A stretch of 46,851 nucleotides of DNA from Rhizobiales bacterium 32-66-11 (GTDB taxonomy: Bacteria; Pseudomonadota; Alphaproteobacteria; Rhizobiales; Xanthobacteraceae). Location: NCBI GenBank assembly GCA_002304505.1, contig NCEH01000090.1:1-46851 (forward strand). Direction: 5' to 3'. The position numbers and the translations under genes were made by a program. Of this stretch, positions 1 to 8,279 are shown one piece after another (the stretch's first letter is position 1; each line of letters begins with the position of its first letter). The notes beneath the pieces were generated by a model that was given only the letters and a program-made list of their open reading frames with translations, ran no database searches and had not been told where the DNA came from.

Positions 1-32
1 GGCCGATGGCTGTGGCAATGGGCGCATCGTCG

Positions 33-536
33 TCAGGGGGTTTTCTCCGCGCGGTCCTTGAGAACGGGACGCGGACTTGTCGCGCGCGCGAAGCTGGCCT
101 CCCGCGCGTCTTCCAGCCCGCGCAGGCCGGCGGCGAGGCCGCCTCCCCAGACGAGATGGACGGCGAGCATGAGCGCGTTGCGCCGGGCGGGATGATCCGT
201 GCCCGGCCGCAAGATGCGAGCGAGCGGAATCCAGCCGAGATAGCTTGCCACCCACACGCCGACGCCGAACAGCCCGCCCGTGGCGATGTCGCGTCGTCGG
301 CTGAACAGAGCGAACGCCCCGCCGGCAGCGCCGCCATAGGCGAAGTGATAGGCCAGCGTCGCCGTCGCCGCGCTGAGGCCAAGACGCGGCAGATCCTCGC
401 TTATCTCCCTTGGCGGCAGCGGATAACGCTCGCTCTCGGGCAGGCGCGCGTGCAGCTGGCGCATGGCGATGGTCATCGGCAGCGTCGCGGCGACACCGGC
501 GAGGACCCCCAGCACGACGCGGTCGAGCGGTTTCAT
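33..536 (-). CDS. conserved small membrane protein (distal gene of stress operon)
   Basis: Protein of 167 residues starting MKPLDRVVLG, with four probable membrane segments (near residues 5-22, 55-75, 85-105 and 120-140) separated by short charged loops. The ATG at 536 overlaps the TGA of the upstream gene as ATGA, which favours this start over one seven codons earlier and implies translational coupling. It resembles small membrane proteins of unknown function often found beside SDR and alcohol dehydrogenase stress genes in Rhizobiales. The family name is not certain and no catalytic motif is visible, so only a membrane location can be supported. Confidence 0.7.
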   Translation of the reverse strand: MKPLDRVVLGVLAGVAATLPMTIAMRQLHARLPESERYPLPPREISEDLPRLGLSAATATLAYHFAYGGAAGGAFALFSRRRDIATGGLFGVGVWVASYLGWIPLARILRPGTDHPARRNALMLAVHLVWGGGLAAGLRGLEDAREASFARATSPRPVLKDRAEKTP

Positions 537-1018
537 GGCACGTCCCTCCGCCGGCACATCGCTGTCGTCGCGAGGACAAGGCCCATGGCGACATACGCGA
601 GGGTAATGGATTTGGGCGTGACCACCTGCTCCCAGCCGGGGGTCAACCGCTTGGGGACCACGGCATAATCGACGAACGCGGCGAGGGCGGATACCGCCGC
701 CGCGTCGCCGAGAGGGTTGCTCTGCGGACGCCAGAGCCTCAGTCCCTCGAACACGCCCGCCCAGAGCAGGGAGGCAGCATGATGGGTGAGAAAACCGCCC
801 AGCGTGTGGCGCAGGTCCAGCGCCCGCGAGCGGCCAGCCGCCTCGCCAAGATACCAGTGACTGGTCGCGTTCAGCGGCTGGATCGGGTGGCGCCCCTCCG
901 CCCGGGCCCGCAGCGCCAGCACCATAGTGGTGGCGAGGGCCACCGCGCTGCCGGACAGGAGCGTCCGGCCGACCAAGTTGAGGGGGAGGTTCAGGTTCTG
1001 CGGGTGCGGCGCCATCAT
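533..1018 (-). CDS. conserved membrane protein
   Basis: Protein of 161 residues starting MMAPHPQNLN. The chosen ATG overlaps the stop of the upstream SDR as ATGA; the reading frame continues upstream but only as the antisense of the SDR. Hydrophobic stretches near residues 16-34, 70-90, 105-120 and 135-152 suggest four membrane helices. The gene is coupled at both ends (ATGA overlaps) to its neighbours, so it is co-translated with the SDR upstream and the membrane protein downstream. Function unknown; it may be distantly related to the next gene, since both have the same size and helix pattern. Confidence 0.7.
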   Translation of the reverse strand: MMAPHPQNLNLPLNLVGRTLLSGSAVALATTMVLALRARAEGRHPIQPLNATSHWYLGEAAGRSRALDLRHTLGGFLTHHAASLLWAGVFEGLRLWRPQSNPLGDAAAVSALAAFVDYAVVPKRLTPGWEQVVTPKSITLAYVAMGLVLATTAMCRRRDVP

Positions 1019-1809
1019 TGCCGGTCCGATCCAGGCGCCGCCATCTTGCGGTGCAGTTCGGCCAGCAGGTCGGACGGCATCAGATTGGCGGCGGCAGTCT
1101 GCAGCTTGTTCTTCCAACCGCTGACCACATCGCCTTCACCCTTCATCATCGCGTCGAAGCCGGCTTGCGCGACATCGGCGGGATCGTCGTTGTCGGCTTG
1201 GCCGACCTTGGTGTCGAGCATATCGGCGCGGGCGAAGAACTGCGTATCGGTGGGGCCGGGCATCAGACAGGTAACGGTGATCGCGGTGTCCTTCAGCTCG
1301 TTGCGCAAGGCGAACGAGAAGGAATTCAGGAACGCCTTCGTTGCGTTGTAGACCGCCTGGAAAGCTCCGGGCATGAAACCGGCGATGGAGCCGGTGATGA
1401 GGATGCGCCCGGCATTGCGCACGCGCATATCGCGCCCGATCTTCTGGACCAGGTAGACCGTCCCGGTCACATTGGTGTCCACCACCCGACGCCAAGCCGA
1501 AACGTCCTGGTCAAGAAAAGCGTGGCCGCGGCCGCGGCCGGCATTGGCCATGAGCAGTTCCACCGGCCGGCCCTTCGCGACCACCGCCTCATGAAGTTTG
1601 TCGACGCCCTCGAAGGTGGCGAGGTCCGCCTCCACCGCCACGACGCTCACTCCCAGATCGCGCAGCGCTGCCGCGACGTCTTCGATATTCGGTTCGTCGG
1701 CGGCGATGACCAGATCATAGCCGCGCACGGCGGCAATGCGCGCCAGTTCTCGGCCAATGCCGGAGGAGGCGCCGGTGATGACGGCGAGGGGTCGTTGGGC
1801 GTGAGCCAT
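1015..1809 (-). CDS. short-chain dehydrogenase/reductase (SDR)
   Basis: Classical SDR of 264 residues. The cofactor motif TGASSGIG is at residues 12-19, NAG at 89-91, Ser at 141 and the catalytic YNATK at 154-158, so the active-site set is intact. Acidic and small residues after beta-2 (IAADEP) do not decide NAD against NADP. The start is preceded by GAGGA at a good distance. It follows the broken zinc alcohol dehydrogenase by about ten bases and overlaps the next gene by four, forming one operon. The substrate cannot be told from the sequence; in related species such SDRs lie in general-stress clusters. Confidence 0.85.
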   Translation of the reverse strand: MAHAQRPLAVITGASSGIGRELARIAAVRGYDLVIAADEPNIEDVAAALRDLGVSVVAVEADLATFEGVDKLHEAVVAKGRPVELLMANAGRGRGHAFLDQDVSAWRRVVDTNVTGTVYLVQKIGRDMRVRNAGRILITGSIAGFMPGAFQAVYNATKAFLNSFSFALRNELKDTAITVTCLMPGPTDTQFFARADMLDTKVGQADNDDPADVAQAGFDAMMKGEGDVVSGWKNKLQTAAANLMPSDLLAELHRKMAAPGSDRQ

Positions 1810-1819
1810 GCGCGTGTCC

Positions 1820-2879
1820 TCAGGGTTTGAGCACGACCTTGATGCAGCCGTCCTGCTTGTCGCGGAAGGTCTTGTAGAGGTCCGGTCCCTCTTCCAGCGA
1901 CGCGCGGTGGGTGATGACGAAGGATGGGTCGATGTCGCCGTTCTGGATGCGGTCGAGGAGCATCGGCAGATAGTGCTGCACGGGGGTCTGGGCCATGCGG
2001 AACCTCAGGCCGCGGTTGATGGCGGAGCCCATCGGCACCTTGTCGAGCAAGCCGCCATAGACGCCGACGATGGAGACGGTGCCGAAGTTGCGGCAGCAAT
2101 GGATCGCCTGGCGCAGCACATGCGGGCGGTCCGTGCCCATGAACAGGGCGGTCTTCACCCGGTCGACCATGGAATCGGCGCTGGCCGTGGCGTCGGCCTC
2201 GGTGCCGACGGCGTCGATGCAGCCATCCGCGCCGCGCCCATGGGTGAGCTCCATGATCCGGTCATAGATGTCCTCGTCGTGGAAATCGAGGGTCAGTGCG
2301 CCGCCCGCGCGCGCCAGCGCCAGGCGCTCGGGCACCGTGTCGATGGCGATCACCCGCTCGGCGCCGAGCAGGAAGGCCGAGCGGATCGCCATCTTCGTCG
2401 GTCAGCCCGTCCGGCACCTTGATGGGGCCGACATCGGCATAGGGCACGCGCAGATATTCCGCTTGCCCGCCGGCATAGCCGCCCAGCAGATGCGAATAGC
2501 CAAATAGCCCGCCCGGAGAATTGCCCCACAGCTTGGCCGCCTTGTCGCGGTCGGGATTGGTACGCTCGCAGCCGGAGAAAAAGCCGCGTTTGCAGAAGAA
2601 GCACTCGCCGCACGAAATGGTGAAGGGCACGACCACGCGGTCCCCGACCTTCAGATTGCCGACACCAGAGCCGACCTCCACCACCTCGCCCATGCTCTCA
2701 TGGCCGAGCACGTCGCCATGCTCCATGCCGGGGATGATGCCGCCATAGATGTGCAGGTCCGAGCCGCAGATGGCGCAGGCCGTGACCCTGATCACGGCGT
2801 CGCGCGCGTCTTCGATCGCGGGGTCCGGCACGCTGTCGCAGCGTATGTCGCCCTTGCCGTGCCAGGTGAGCGCTTTCAT
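1820..2879 (-). pseudogene. zinc-dependent alcohol dehydrogenase with internal frameshifting deletion
   Basis: The first frame (2262-2879) gives a normal N-terminal half of a medium-chain zinc dehydrogenase of the glutathione-independent formaldehyde dehydrogenase-like type: CAICGSDLH catalytic zinc Cys, GHESMGEV with the zinc His-Glu, and a structural-zinc loop CGECFFCKRGFFSGC. After the GLTDED residues the frame becomes nonsense. The family resumes in another frame at AIRSAFLLGAERVIAID and runs to the normal C-terminus at 1820. Roughly 35-40 residues are missing at the junction near 2395, including the GxGxxG nucleotide-binding turn. The product would lack a cofactor site, so this is a pseudogene unless the deletion is an assembly error. 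Confidence 0.85.
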
Positions 2880-3079
2880 GGGATCTCCTCGGACTCTCGC
2901 TACGGAAAGGTAAATTCAGGCGATTGCGACGATGCATTGGAAAAAGGGGAGCCCACCGGTCGGCGCACGCCCGTATCCGCCTCAGGCGGCCTTGAGAGAC
3001 ATCTGGCTGTGGTTGGCGACCCTGGTCGGCCAACGTCGACAGGGTCTCGTCGGTGAAACCTCGGCACACTTGCCCGGCG

Positions 3080-4090
3080 TCAAACACCGTGACCGCCTGC
3101 CTCTAGGGCGAGCAAATCCCACGCGCGGGCGATGTCCAAAGTCGAGGAAATGCCTACATCGAGGAAAAAGGGTCCGGCAATGCCGTGTCCGGGCGCACAC
3201 CCGGCGGTTCGGATCGGCGCACCGTGCGCCATGCCAACCACGCGATGTTCCTCCACCAGCACATGCCCGGCGGCATCTGACCATATCCGATGACCGGCGG
3301 CGTCCCGTTCCGCCATCGACACCATCGACCCATCGATGCCGTGCAGGTCCAGCCATTGCGCGACGATAGCATCGGCATTGGCGGGAACGACTGTGGTATC
3401 CGCGGTGCCGTGCCAGACCGACATGCGAGGCCATGGGCCCTCGTGATTGGAGGCGGCGCGTACCCGACCGCCCCATTCTTGCGGTGTTCGACCGCTGGGG
3501 TACCGCATGCACTGCACCGCCTGTAGCCCGTTGAAGGCCCCGCCATAGGGCAGGCCGGCAATGACCGCTCCCGCCGCGAACACCTCCGGATACGCGGCGA
3601 GCATCACATTGGTCATGGCACCACCCGCGGAAAGACCGGTGACGAAGACGCGGTCCCGGTGGATCTTGTGGTTAGCGATCATGTCTTCGGTCATTTGCCG
3701 GATGGAAAGAGCCTCGCCCTCGCCGCGGCCAATGTCGCCCTGCCGGAACCAAGTAAAGCAAGAGTGCGGATTGTTCTGTGGTTGTTGTTGGGGAAACAAC
3801 ACCGCAAAGCCTTCGCGTTCGGCAAGCGCGGACCAGCCGGAACCGCGATCATAGCTTTCCGCAGTCTGGGCGCAGCCATGCAGCACCACCACAAGTGCCG
3901 ATGCCGGCTGCAGGCCGGACGGTACGTATGAAAACATGCGCAGGGCGCCGGGGTTGGACCCGAAGCCTTCGTTCTCGCGCAAACAACGATCGGGAGCTCC
4001 ACTGCCGGCAGCGGACGGTGTGATGCGGCGGCCCGAAATGGCGTTGCGAGAGCGTGAAGGGCCGAAGCGACGTCCGTTTATTACAGTCAC
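3080..4090 (-). CDS. PHB-depolymerase-type extracellular esterase
   Basis: Alpha/beta hydrolase of 336 residues of the esterase_PHB/LpqC group. Visible are the oxyanion-hole motif HGCAQ (residues 71-75), the lipase box GLSAGGA with Ser about 154, a WHGTADTTV segment carrying the likely catalytic Asp, and VGMAHG with the likely His. Start GTG at 4090 has GGAAGG eight bases upstream. The N-terminus (about 50 residues) is basic and has no clear hydrophobic signal peptide, so export is uncertain. Family members hydrolyse short polyhydroxyalkanoates, feruloyl or acetyl-xylan esters; the true substrate is unknown. The gene stands alone, about 200 bp upstream of the broken dehydrogenase operon. Confidence 0.8.
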   Translation of the reverse strand: MTVINGRRFGPSRSRNAISGRRITPSAAGSGAPDRCLRENEGFGSNPGALRMFSYVPSGLQPASALVVVLHGCAQTAESYDRGSGWSALAEREGFAVLFPQQQPQNNPHSCFTWFRQGDIGRGEGEALSIRQMTEDMIANHKIHRDRVFVTGLSAGGAMTNVMLAAYPEVFAAGAVIAGLPYGGAFNGLQAVQCMRYPSGRTPQEWGGRVRAASNHEGPWPRMSVWHGTADTTVVPANADAIVAQWLDLHGIDGSMVSMAERDAAGHRIWSDAAGHVLVEEHRVVGMAHGAPIRTAGCAPGHGIAGPFFLDVGISSTLDIARAWDLLALEAGGHGV

Positions 4091-4184
4091 TTGTGCAACC
4101 TTCCATCATTTACGGCATAGACCGTCGATTGGGCAACGCCCGGCAGGATGCACTGTTCCATTGCACGATCGTCCGATGTGATGC

Positions 4185-4418
4185 TCCGGCCTGCAGGAAT
4201 TGAGCGACGAGGAACGGGCGATCTTCGCCCCGCTATTGCCGAACAAGGCGCGCGGGTCCTTCACTCCGTGGTTCTGTCGCCGAAGGAACCTCGTCGAGCG
4301 CTTTTTTAAACAGGATTAAGCAGATGCTGGGCCCCGCCACCCGCTACGGCCGGCGCCCGGACACTTCCTCTCAGCCCTCAAGCTCGCCGCCGTTCGAATC
4401 TGGATCCATGCGTCATGA
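4185..4418 (+). pseudogene. IS5-family transposase remnant
   Basis: Three collinear pieces of one transposase can be read in shifting frames. The N-terminal LQELSDEERAIFAPLLPNKARG (from 4191) is joined directly to RRNLVERFF (ending near 4307), continues after a one-base shift as NRIKQ...ATRYGRRPDT, and ends after another shift as FLSALKLAAVRIWIHAS with a stop at 4416-4418. In IS5-group transposases the ERFFNRIKQ motif carries a catalytic Glu of the DDE triad and lies near the C-terminus, so most of the protein is deleted. No terminal inverted repeats were recognised. This is a dead element. Confidence 0.75.
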
Positions 4419-4583
4419 GTGCGCTGCGGAGATTTCACTGATAGACCCTTGGGCGGTTTGGCTGATACTGCATCGAAGATCAGCACAGCCCTCGAATCCG
4501 CCGGCGTCATCTTCGTGGAAGAGAACGGCGAGGGACTTGGGGTGAGCTTGGGGAAGCGTAAGCTGCGTGAGGAGAACGACTGA
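4419..4583 (+). pseudogene. C-terminal remnant of XRE-type regulator
   Basis: An open frame directly after the transposase remnant encodes LGGLADTASKISTALESAGVIFVEENGEGLGVSLGKRKLREEND. This matches the usual C-terminus of small XRE/HTH regulators (a final helix, then AGVxFxxENGxGxGVxL). The helix-turn-helix itself is absent and the frame begins at the transposase stop, so the regulator appears to have lost its 5' part at the insertion or deletion boundary. Its TGA overlaps the ATG of the next gene. A GTG at 4419 could start a short product, but there is no reason to think it is functional. Confidence 0.6.
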
Positions 4584-4825
4584 TGCCGAAGCCGCCATTT
4601 CGCAGAACCGGAACCTCATCACGCGACGCTGCCGAGGCAGCGTTCAAGTCGGCGACAACACAGCCGGTCGAAGCTCCACCCAAGGCCCCGGTCATTCCCA
4701 ATGCGAGGGAAGTGGTGTCGCTTCGCATCGATTGTAACGTGCTGGAATATTTCCAGGAGGGCGGCCCCGGATGGCAGGATCGGATCAACGATGCCCTTCG
4801 GAAGATCGTCGAAGCGAAATCCTGA
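4583..4825 (+). CDS. BrnA-like antitoxin (orphan)
   Basis: Protein of 80 residues. The C-terminal half, VSLRIDCNVLEYFQEGGPGWQDRINDALRKIVEA, is the ribbon-helix-helix signature of the BrnA antitoxin family (PF14384); the N-terminal 40 residues are Pro/Thr/Ala-rich linker. BrnA normally follows the ribonuclease-like toxin BrnT and represses their joint promoter. Here no BrnT is present: the upstream frame is a truncated XRE tail whose stop overlaps this ATG. The gene is therefore an orphan antitoxin or DNA-binding protein left in a decayed island. Whether it is expressed is unclear. Confidence 0.65.
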   Translation: MPKPPFRRTGTSSRDAAEAAFKSATTQPVEAPPKAPVIPNAREVVSLRIDCNVLEYFQEGGPGWQDRINDALRKIVEAKS

Positions 4826-5248
4826 GCTTTAGTGCCGACGGAAGCCACACTCACCGTCCTGCGCAATGCACTGGATTGCCGGCGTCCCGCTGAGCGACCG
4901 GACCGGCAATATCCCTGATACGGTCCTTTGCGATTGCAGTTTGGTTTGCCGCGCCGCAACCGAACCTGATGCACAGATCGTGCTTACGATCGTCTAATAA
5001 CCCAATCCATCAGTCTTATCTGAGCGATGCGGGAGCATATGGAGACATATGCGACCCTCATGGCGAATATAATTCATGAGTGCCGGGCCTGGGCCAATTC
5101 GTATTCATAATTTCTGGCAAGGTTGAAGCTTGAGCGCGAAATAGCTTCGTGGTCGGAACGGAACCATTTGGCGGGATTTATCGTTGCTCCGTGCACTTCA
5201 CCCTGTCGCAAAGGTGGGCGCTTCGTTGCGCGATAAAGGATAGCCCAA
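4826..5248. other. 423-bp gene-free stretch before the DUF892 gene
   Basis: No convincing coding frame was found on either strand. The stretch is markedly more AT-rich between about 4980 and 5150 than its surroundings and follows the decayed IS and antitoxin remnants, suggesting an island edge. Its right end carries the EcfG-type promoter listed separately. Confidence 0.5.
5160..5185 (+). promoter_or_regulatory. EcfG-type general stress promoter
   Basis: GGAAC at 5160-5164, a 17-base spacer, then CGTT at 5182-5185: an exact match to the alphaproteobacterial EcfG promoter consensus, 64 bases upstream of the DUF892 gene start. DUF892 genes are typical members of the PhyR-NepR-EcfG regulon, which supports the call. 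Confidence 0.75.
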
Positions 5249-5746
5249 ATGACCCGAGAAAAGACGCTCGAAGATCTTTTCCACGATACGCTCAAGGACA
5301 TCTATTACGCGGAGAAGAAAATCCTGAAGGCTCTGCCCAAGATGGCGCGCGCCGCCTCTTCGCGGGACCTGAAGGCTGCGTTCGAGAAGCACAAGGACGA
5401 GACTGAAGTCCAGGTGGAGCGCCTGCAGCAGGTGTTTGAGCTGATGGGCAAGCGCGCCCAGGGCAAGACCTGCGACGCCATCGAGGGTATCGTCGCCGAA
5501 GGCGAGGAGATCATCGAGAGCTTCAAGGGTACGCCGGCCATCGATGCGGGCCTGATCTCTTCCGCGCAAGCGGTGGAGCACTACGAGATCACCCGCTACG
5601 GCACCCTGAAGCGCTGGGCTGAGGTGCTGGGTATGACCGATGCGGCCGCGCTGCTTGGACACACGCTCGCCGAAGAGACCACGACCGACAAGTCCCTGAC
5701 CGCTCTAGCGGACGCTTCCGCGAACGCAATGGCCAAGGCGGCCTGA
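5249..5746 (+). CDS. ferritin-like DUF892 (YciE/YciF-type) stress protein
   Basis: Protein of 165 residues that matches DUF892 over its full length: the TLEDLFHDTLKDIYYAEKKILKALPKM start, the AFEKHKDETEVQVERL helix and the AVEHYEITRYGTL helix with the Glu and His residues expected of a four-helix ferritin-like bundle that may hold a di-metal site. The enzymatic role of the family is not settled; members are induced by osmotic and general stress. It is preceded by an exact EcfG-type promoter. A second, internally deleted copy lies at 34610-35000. Confidence 0.85.
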   Translation: MTREKTLEDLFHDTLKDIYYAEKKILKALPKMARAASSRDLKAAFEKHKDETEVQVERLQQVFELMGKRAQGKTCDAIEGIVAEGEEIIESFKGTPAIDAGLISSAQAVEHYEITRYGTLKRWAEVLGMTDAAALLGHTLAEETTTDKSLTALADASANAMAKAA

Positions 5747-5813
5747 TCCCTGCGGCCGCCGAGCCTCTCTGGTGGCCGCTCTTCCGTATCACTTCATTCA
5801 AAAGGAGGCCATC

Positions 5814-5891
5814 ATGGGCCGAGGCATTCTACTGTGGCTGCTGGGCGTTCCGATCCCGATTATCATCCTTCTCGCCTTGTTCATGAGATAG
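5814..5891 (+). CDS. 25-residue membrane peptide
   Basis: ATG at 5814 is preceded by a strong ribosome-binding site (AAAGGAGG, 5801-5808). The frame encodes MGRGILLWLLGVPIPIIILL and ends ALFMR, a single hydrophobic helix with a Pro-x-Pro kink and charged ends. Very short peptides of this kind occur next to stress genes in many Rhizobiales. It sits between the DUF892 gene and the next membrane protein, ten bases before the latter, and is probably cotranscribed with both. Function unknown. Confidence 0.6.
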   Translation: MGRGILLWLLGVPIPIIILLALFMR

Positions 5892-5900
5892 GGGCGCGAG

Positions 5901-6821
5901 ATGACATCAACCTACCCCACCTCGACGGTCCCGGGCTCCGCTGAATCCTCGCAGTCAGCGGTAAGCTGGGGCCCCATCGTGGCCGGCGCGTTCGCAGCGG
6001 CCGCCTTCACCTTGATCCTGATGCTCCTGGGCTCGGGGCTTGGGCTCACCATGGCGTCGCCATGGTCCGGCCAGAGCGCCAGCGTCACCACGTTTGCCGT
6101 GTCCACCGCCATCTGGCTGGTCATCGTCCAGTGGCTGTCGGCCGGCGTCGGCGGCTATCTCACCGGACGGCTGCGCACCAAATGGGTCGGTGTCCATACC
6201 GACGAGACCTTCTTCCGAGACACGGCGCACGGCTTCATGGCCTGGGCGCTCGCGACTCTCCTGGTCGCCTTCGTGCTGGGCTCCGCCTTCTCTTCAGTGG
6301 CCGGAACCGGAGTCCGGGCGGCGGCCACTGTCGCCTCCGGCGCGGCCATGGGCGCCTCGGCCGGGGCGAGCAGCGGCGCGAGGTCCGGTGGCGGGACCGA
6401 TGCCACGGCTTATTTCGTCGATACGCTCTTCCGCCCGACCGATCCTTCCCGGCTCACGGGACCCGGCGCGGAGGGTGACGCGGCTGCGGCGGCGCAGGCC
6501 TCCCGTATCCTCATCGCGAGCGCGGGCGCGGGCGAAGTCTCCCCCGGTGACAAGGCGTATCTCGGCCAGCTTGTAGCTGCTCGAACCGGCCTCTCGCCGG
6601 CCGATGCCACGGCGCGTGTCGATGCGGTGCTCGCTCAGGCGGAGGCAGCGAAGGTGAAAGCACAGCAGGCGGCCGATGCGGCACGCAAGGCGGGGGCGAC
6701 CTTCGCGTTGCTCGGCGCGCTTTCTCTGGTCGTCGGCGCATTCATCGCCGGCGTCGCGGCCGCCTTGGGCGGGCGACAGCGAGACGACGAGGAAACGCTT
6801 TATCTCGGCGCTCTCCGCTGA
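5901..6821 (+). CDS. conserved integral membrane protein
   Basis: Protein of 306 residues with four probable membrane helices: about residues 24-48, 64-88 (ending in YLTGRLRTKW), 111-140, and a last one near 268-290. An Ala/Gly/Ser-rich stretch follows the third helix, and a soluble segment (about 165-260) ends in an Ala/Lys-rich amphipathic helix. The YLTGRL motif and the conserved HTDETFFRDTAHGFMAWALAT loop recur in a family of uncharacterised alphaproteobacterial membrane proteins, sometimes loosely named PhnA-like. It lies ten bases after the 25-residue peptide. A hairpin terminator follows the stop. No enzymatic motif is visible. Confidence 0.75.
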   Translation: MTSTYPTSTVPGSAESSQSAVSWGPIVAGAFAAAAFTLILMLLGSGLGLTMASPWSGQSASVTTFAVSTAIWLVIVQWLSAGVGGYLTGRLRTKWVGVHTDETFFRDTAHGFMAWALATLLVAFVLGSAFSSVAGTGVRAAATVASGAAMGASAGASSGARSGGGTDATAYFVDTLFRPTDPSRLTGPGAEGDAAAAAQASRILIASAGAGEVSPGDKAYLGQLVAARTGLSPADATARVDAVLAQAEAAKVKAQQAADAARKAGATFALLGALSLVVGAFIAGVAAALGGRQRDDEETLYLGALR

Positions 6822-6827
6822 CATCGG

Positions 6828-6865
6828 TCCCGGTCGGCTCGAAAGCCGGCCGGGATCTCTTTTGT
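6828..6865 (+). terminator. Rho-independent terminator
   Basis: A GC-rich stem of about 12 bp with one G-T wobble (TCCCGGTCGGCT pairing with AGCCGGCCGGGA around a short CGAA-type loop) is followed by TCTCTTTTGT. It starts seven bases after the stop of the membrane protein and probably ends the DUF892 transcript. Confidence 0.7.
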
Positions 6866-6951
6866 CTGAGTTCCCGCCTGTGGTTTAGCCAATGCGTGGG
6901 CCTTGAACTTCCCAAATACATGCATTCGACAATGCCTGGCGGCGGCATTTA

Positions 6952-6976
6952 GGAACTTCGCCGAGGTCAGGGCGTT
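6952..6976 (+). promoter_or_regulatory. EcfG-type general stress promoter
   Basis: GGAAC at 6952-6956, a 16-base spacer and CGTT at 6973-6976, 67 bases upstream of the hydrolase start. It matches the EcfG consensus exactly. Confidence 0.65.
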
Positions 6977-7043
6977 TCCTGCACGCTGCTATATTTCCCG
7001 GATCCCCGAGTGATCGAGCATGCCTGCCCAAGGAGTGCTCGCC

Positions 7044-8075
7044 ATGACCTCTCGTATTTCCAATCTACAGATTGCACTCGCCGCCGCGCTGGCGGCCGGA
7101 GTGGGCGCCGCAGTTGCGAACGCGCTCATCGCGCGCCGTACCGAGCGCAGGAACCCGCCCAAAGGCAAGTTTATTGAGGTGGACGATGTGCGTCTGCACT
7201 ATGTGGAGCGCGGATCGGGCGAGCCCCTCGTGCTGCTGCACGGGAACGGCGTAACCATCGATGACCTCGACTCAAGCGGCCTGATTGACCTTGCTGCCGC
7301 CAAGCATCGGGTGATTGCCTTCGATCGTCCCGGCTTCGGCCACAGCTCCCGTCCGCGCACGACCATTTGGACCGCGCAAGCGCAGGCGGAGCTGATCCAC
7401 AAAGCGCTGCTGCAACTCGGCGTTCGGCGCTTTCTGCTATTCGGCCATTCGTGGGGCGCCTGCGTTGCGGTGAGGCTGGCGGCGGATCATCCGCAGGCGG
7501 TCTCTGGTCTTGTCCTGGCCTCCGGATATTACTTCCCGAACTTTCGTGCCGACGCGATCGCGCTTTCCGGCCCTGCTGTTCCCGGCCTCGGCGACGTGCT
7601 CCGCTACACGATATCGCCGCTCGTCGGCCGGCTGATGTGGCCCTTGATGCTGCGCAAGCTGTTCGCGCCGGCGACGGTGCCGGCCAAGTTCCGGGCATTC
7701 CCGCGGGACATGGCTCTGCGTCCATCGCAGTTGCGCGCCTCCGCCGCCGAGTCGATGCTGATGATCCCTGCGGCCTATGGCATTAGCGGAAGGTACGAGG
7801 ACCTGAAAATGCCTGTCGCCATCGTCGCCGGCGAGGGTGACCGAATCGTGGACATCGACGACCAGTCTGGCCGCCTTCACGACCGAATCTCGGGCAGCAC
7901 GTTCAAGCGGATAGAGGGCGGCGGTCACATGGTGCACCAGACCGCTACCCGCGAGGTCATGTCCGCCATCGAGGATGTGGAACGTGTTTCCCGTGAGAGA
8001 GGCTGGGGAGCCTCTCTCACGCCCCGGCCCAGTGCAACGTCGGACGCACCCGTTAGGCGGCTTCTTCCTTCATAG
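7044..8075 (+). CDS. membrane-anchored alpha/beta hydrolase
   Basis: Protein of 343 residues starting MTSRISNLQI. This ATG has AAGGAG eight bases upstream, whereas the one 24 bases earlier has none. An N-terminal hydrophobic helix (about residues 6-28) suggests a membrane anchor or uncleaved signal. The hydrolase core shows LLHGNG (oxyanion hole), GHSWGA with the nucleophile Ser, a VAGEGDRIVDID Asp segment and GGGHMVHQT with the catalytic His, so the triad is complete. Substrate unknown. It has its own EcfG-type promoter. The last 25 codons contain a perfect 12-bp inverted repeat at 7993-8020. Confidence 0.8.
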   Translation: MTSRISNLQIALAAALAAGVGAAVANALIARRTERRNPPKGKFIEVDDVRLHYVERGSGEPLVLLHGNGVTIDDLDSSGLIDLAAAKHRVIAFDRPGFGHSSRPRTTIWTAQAQAELIHKALLQLGVRRFLLFGHSWGACVAVRLAADHPQAVSGLVLASGYYFPNFRADAIALSGPAVPGLGDVLRYTISPLVGRLMWPLMLRKLFAPATVPAKFRAFPRDMALRPSQLRASAAESMLMIPAAYGISGRYEDLKMPVAIVAGEGDRIVDIDDQSGRLHDRISGSTFKRIEGGGHMVHQTATREVMSAIEDVERVSRERGWGASLTPRPSATSDAPVRRLLPS

Positions 8076-8279
8076 TTCGTTGGCGCGCGGGACGGGCGGC
8101 ACAGATTGCACATGGCGCGACACGAAGGCACGACGCCAGTAAAAGGGCGACGCAGTCAAAGTAGGTGCCTGCCCCGGCGGGGCGGGACTGCCCGTCCATG
8201 TGGAGCGACAGTGTTTCGATATCCTTGCTGCGCAAGCACATGACCTGTTCCTCGCAAAGCGGCGGCGGTCGATCCGCGC

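Noticed and set aside
410..1351. Long plus-strand frames opposite the SDR/membrane-protein operon
   Set aside because: Antisense shadows typical of GC-rich DNA: Arg-rich, no domain similarity, overlapping well-supported minus-strand genes.
2880..3079. Promoter with EcfG motif for the dehydrogenase operon
   Set aside because: No GGAAC/CGTT pair in either spacing was found on the minus strand upstream of 2879.
8076..8279. Small gene between the hydrolase and the SDR
   Set aside because: Frames here lack ribosome-binding sites and similarity; the stretch looks like ordinary intergenic DNA between convergent genes.
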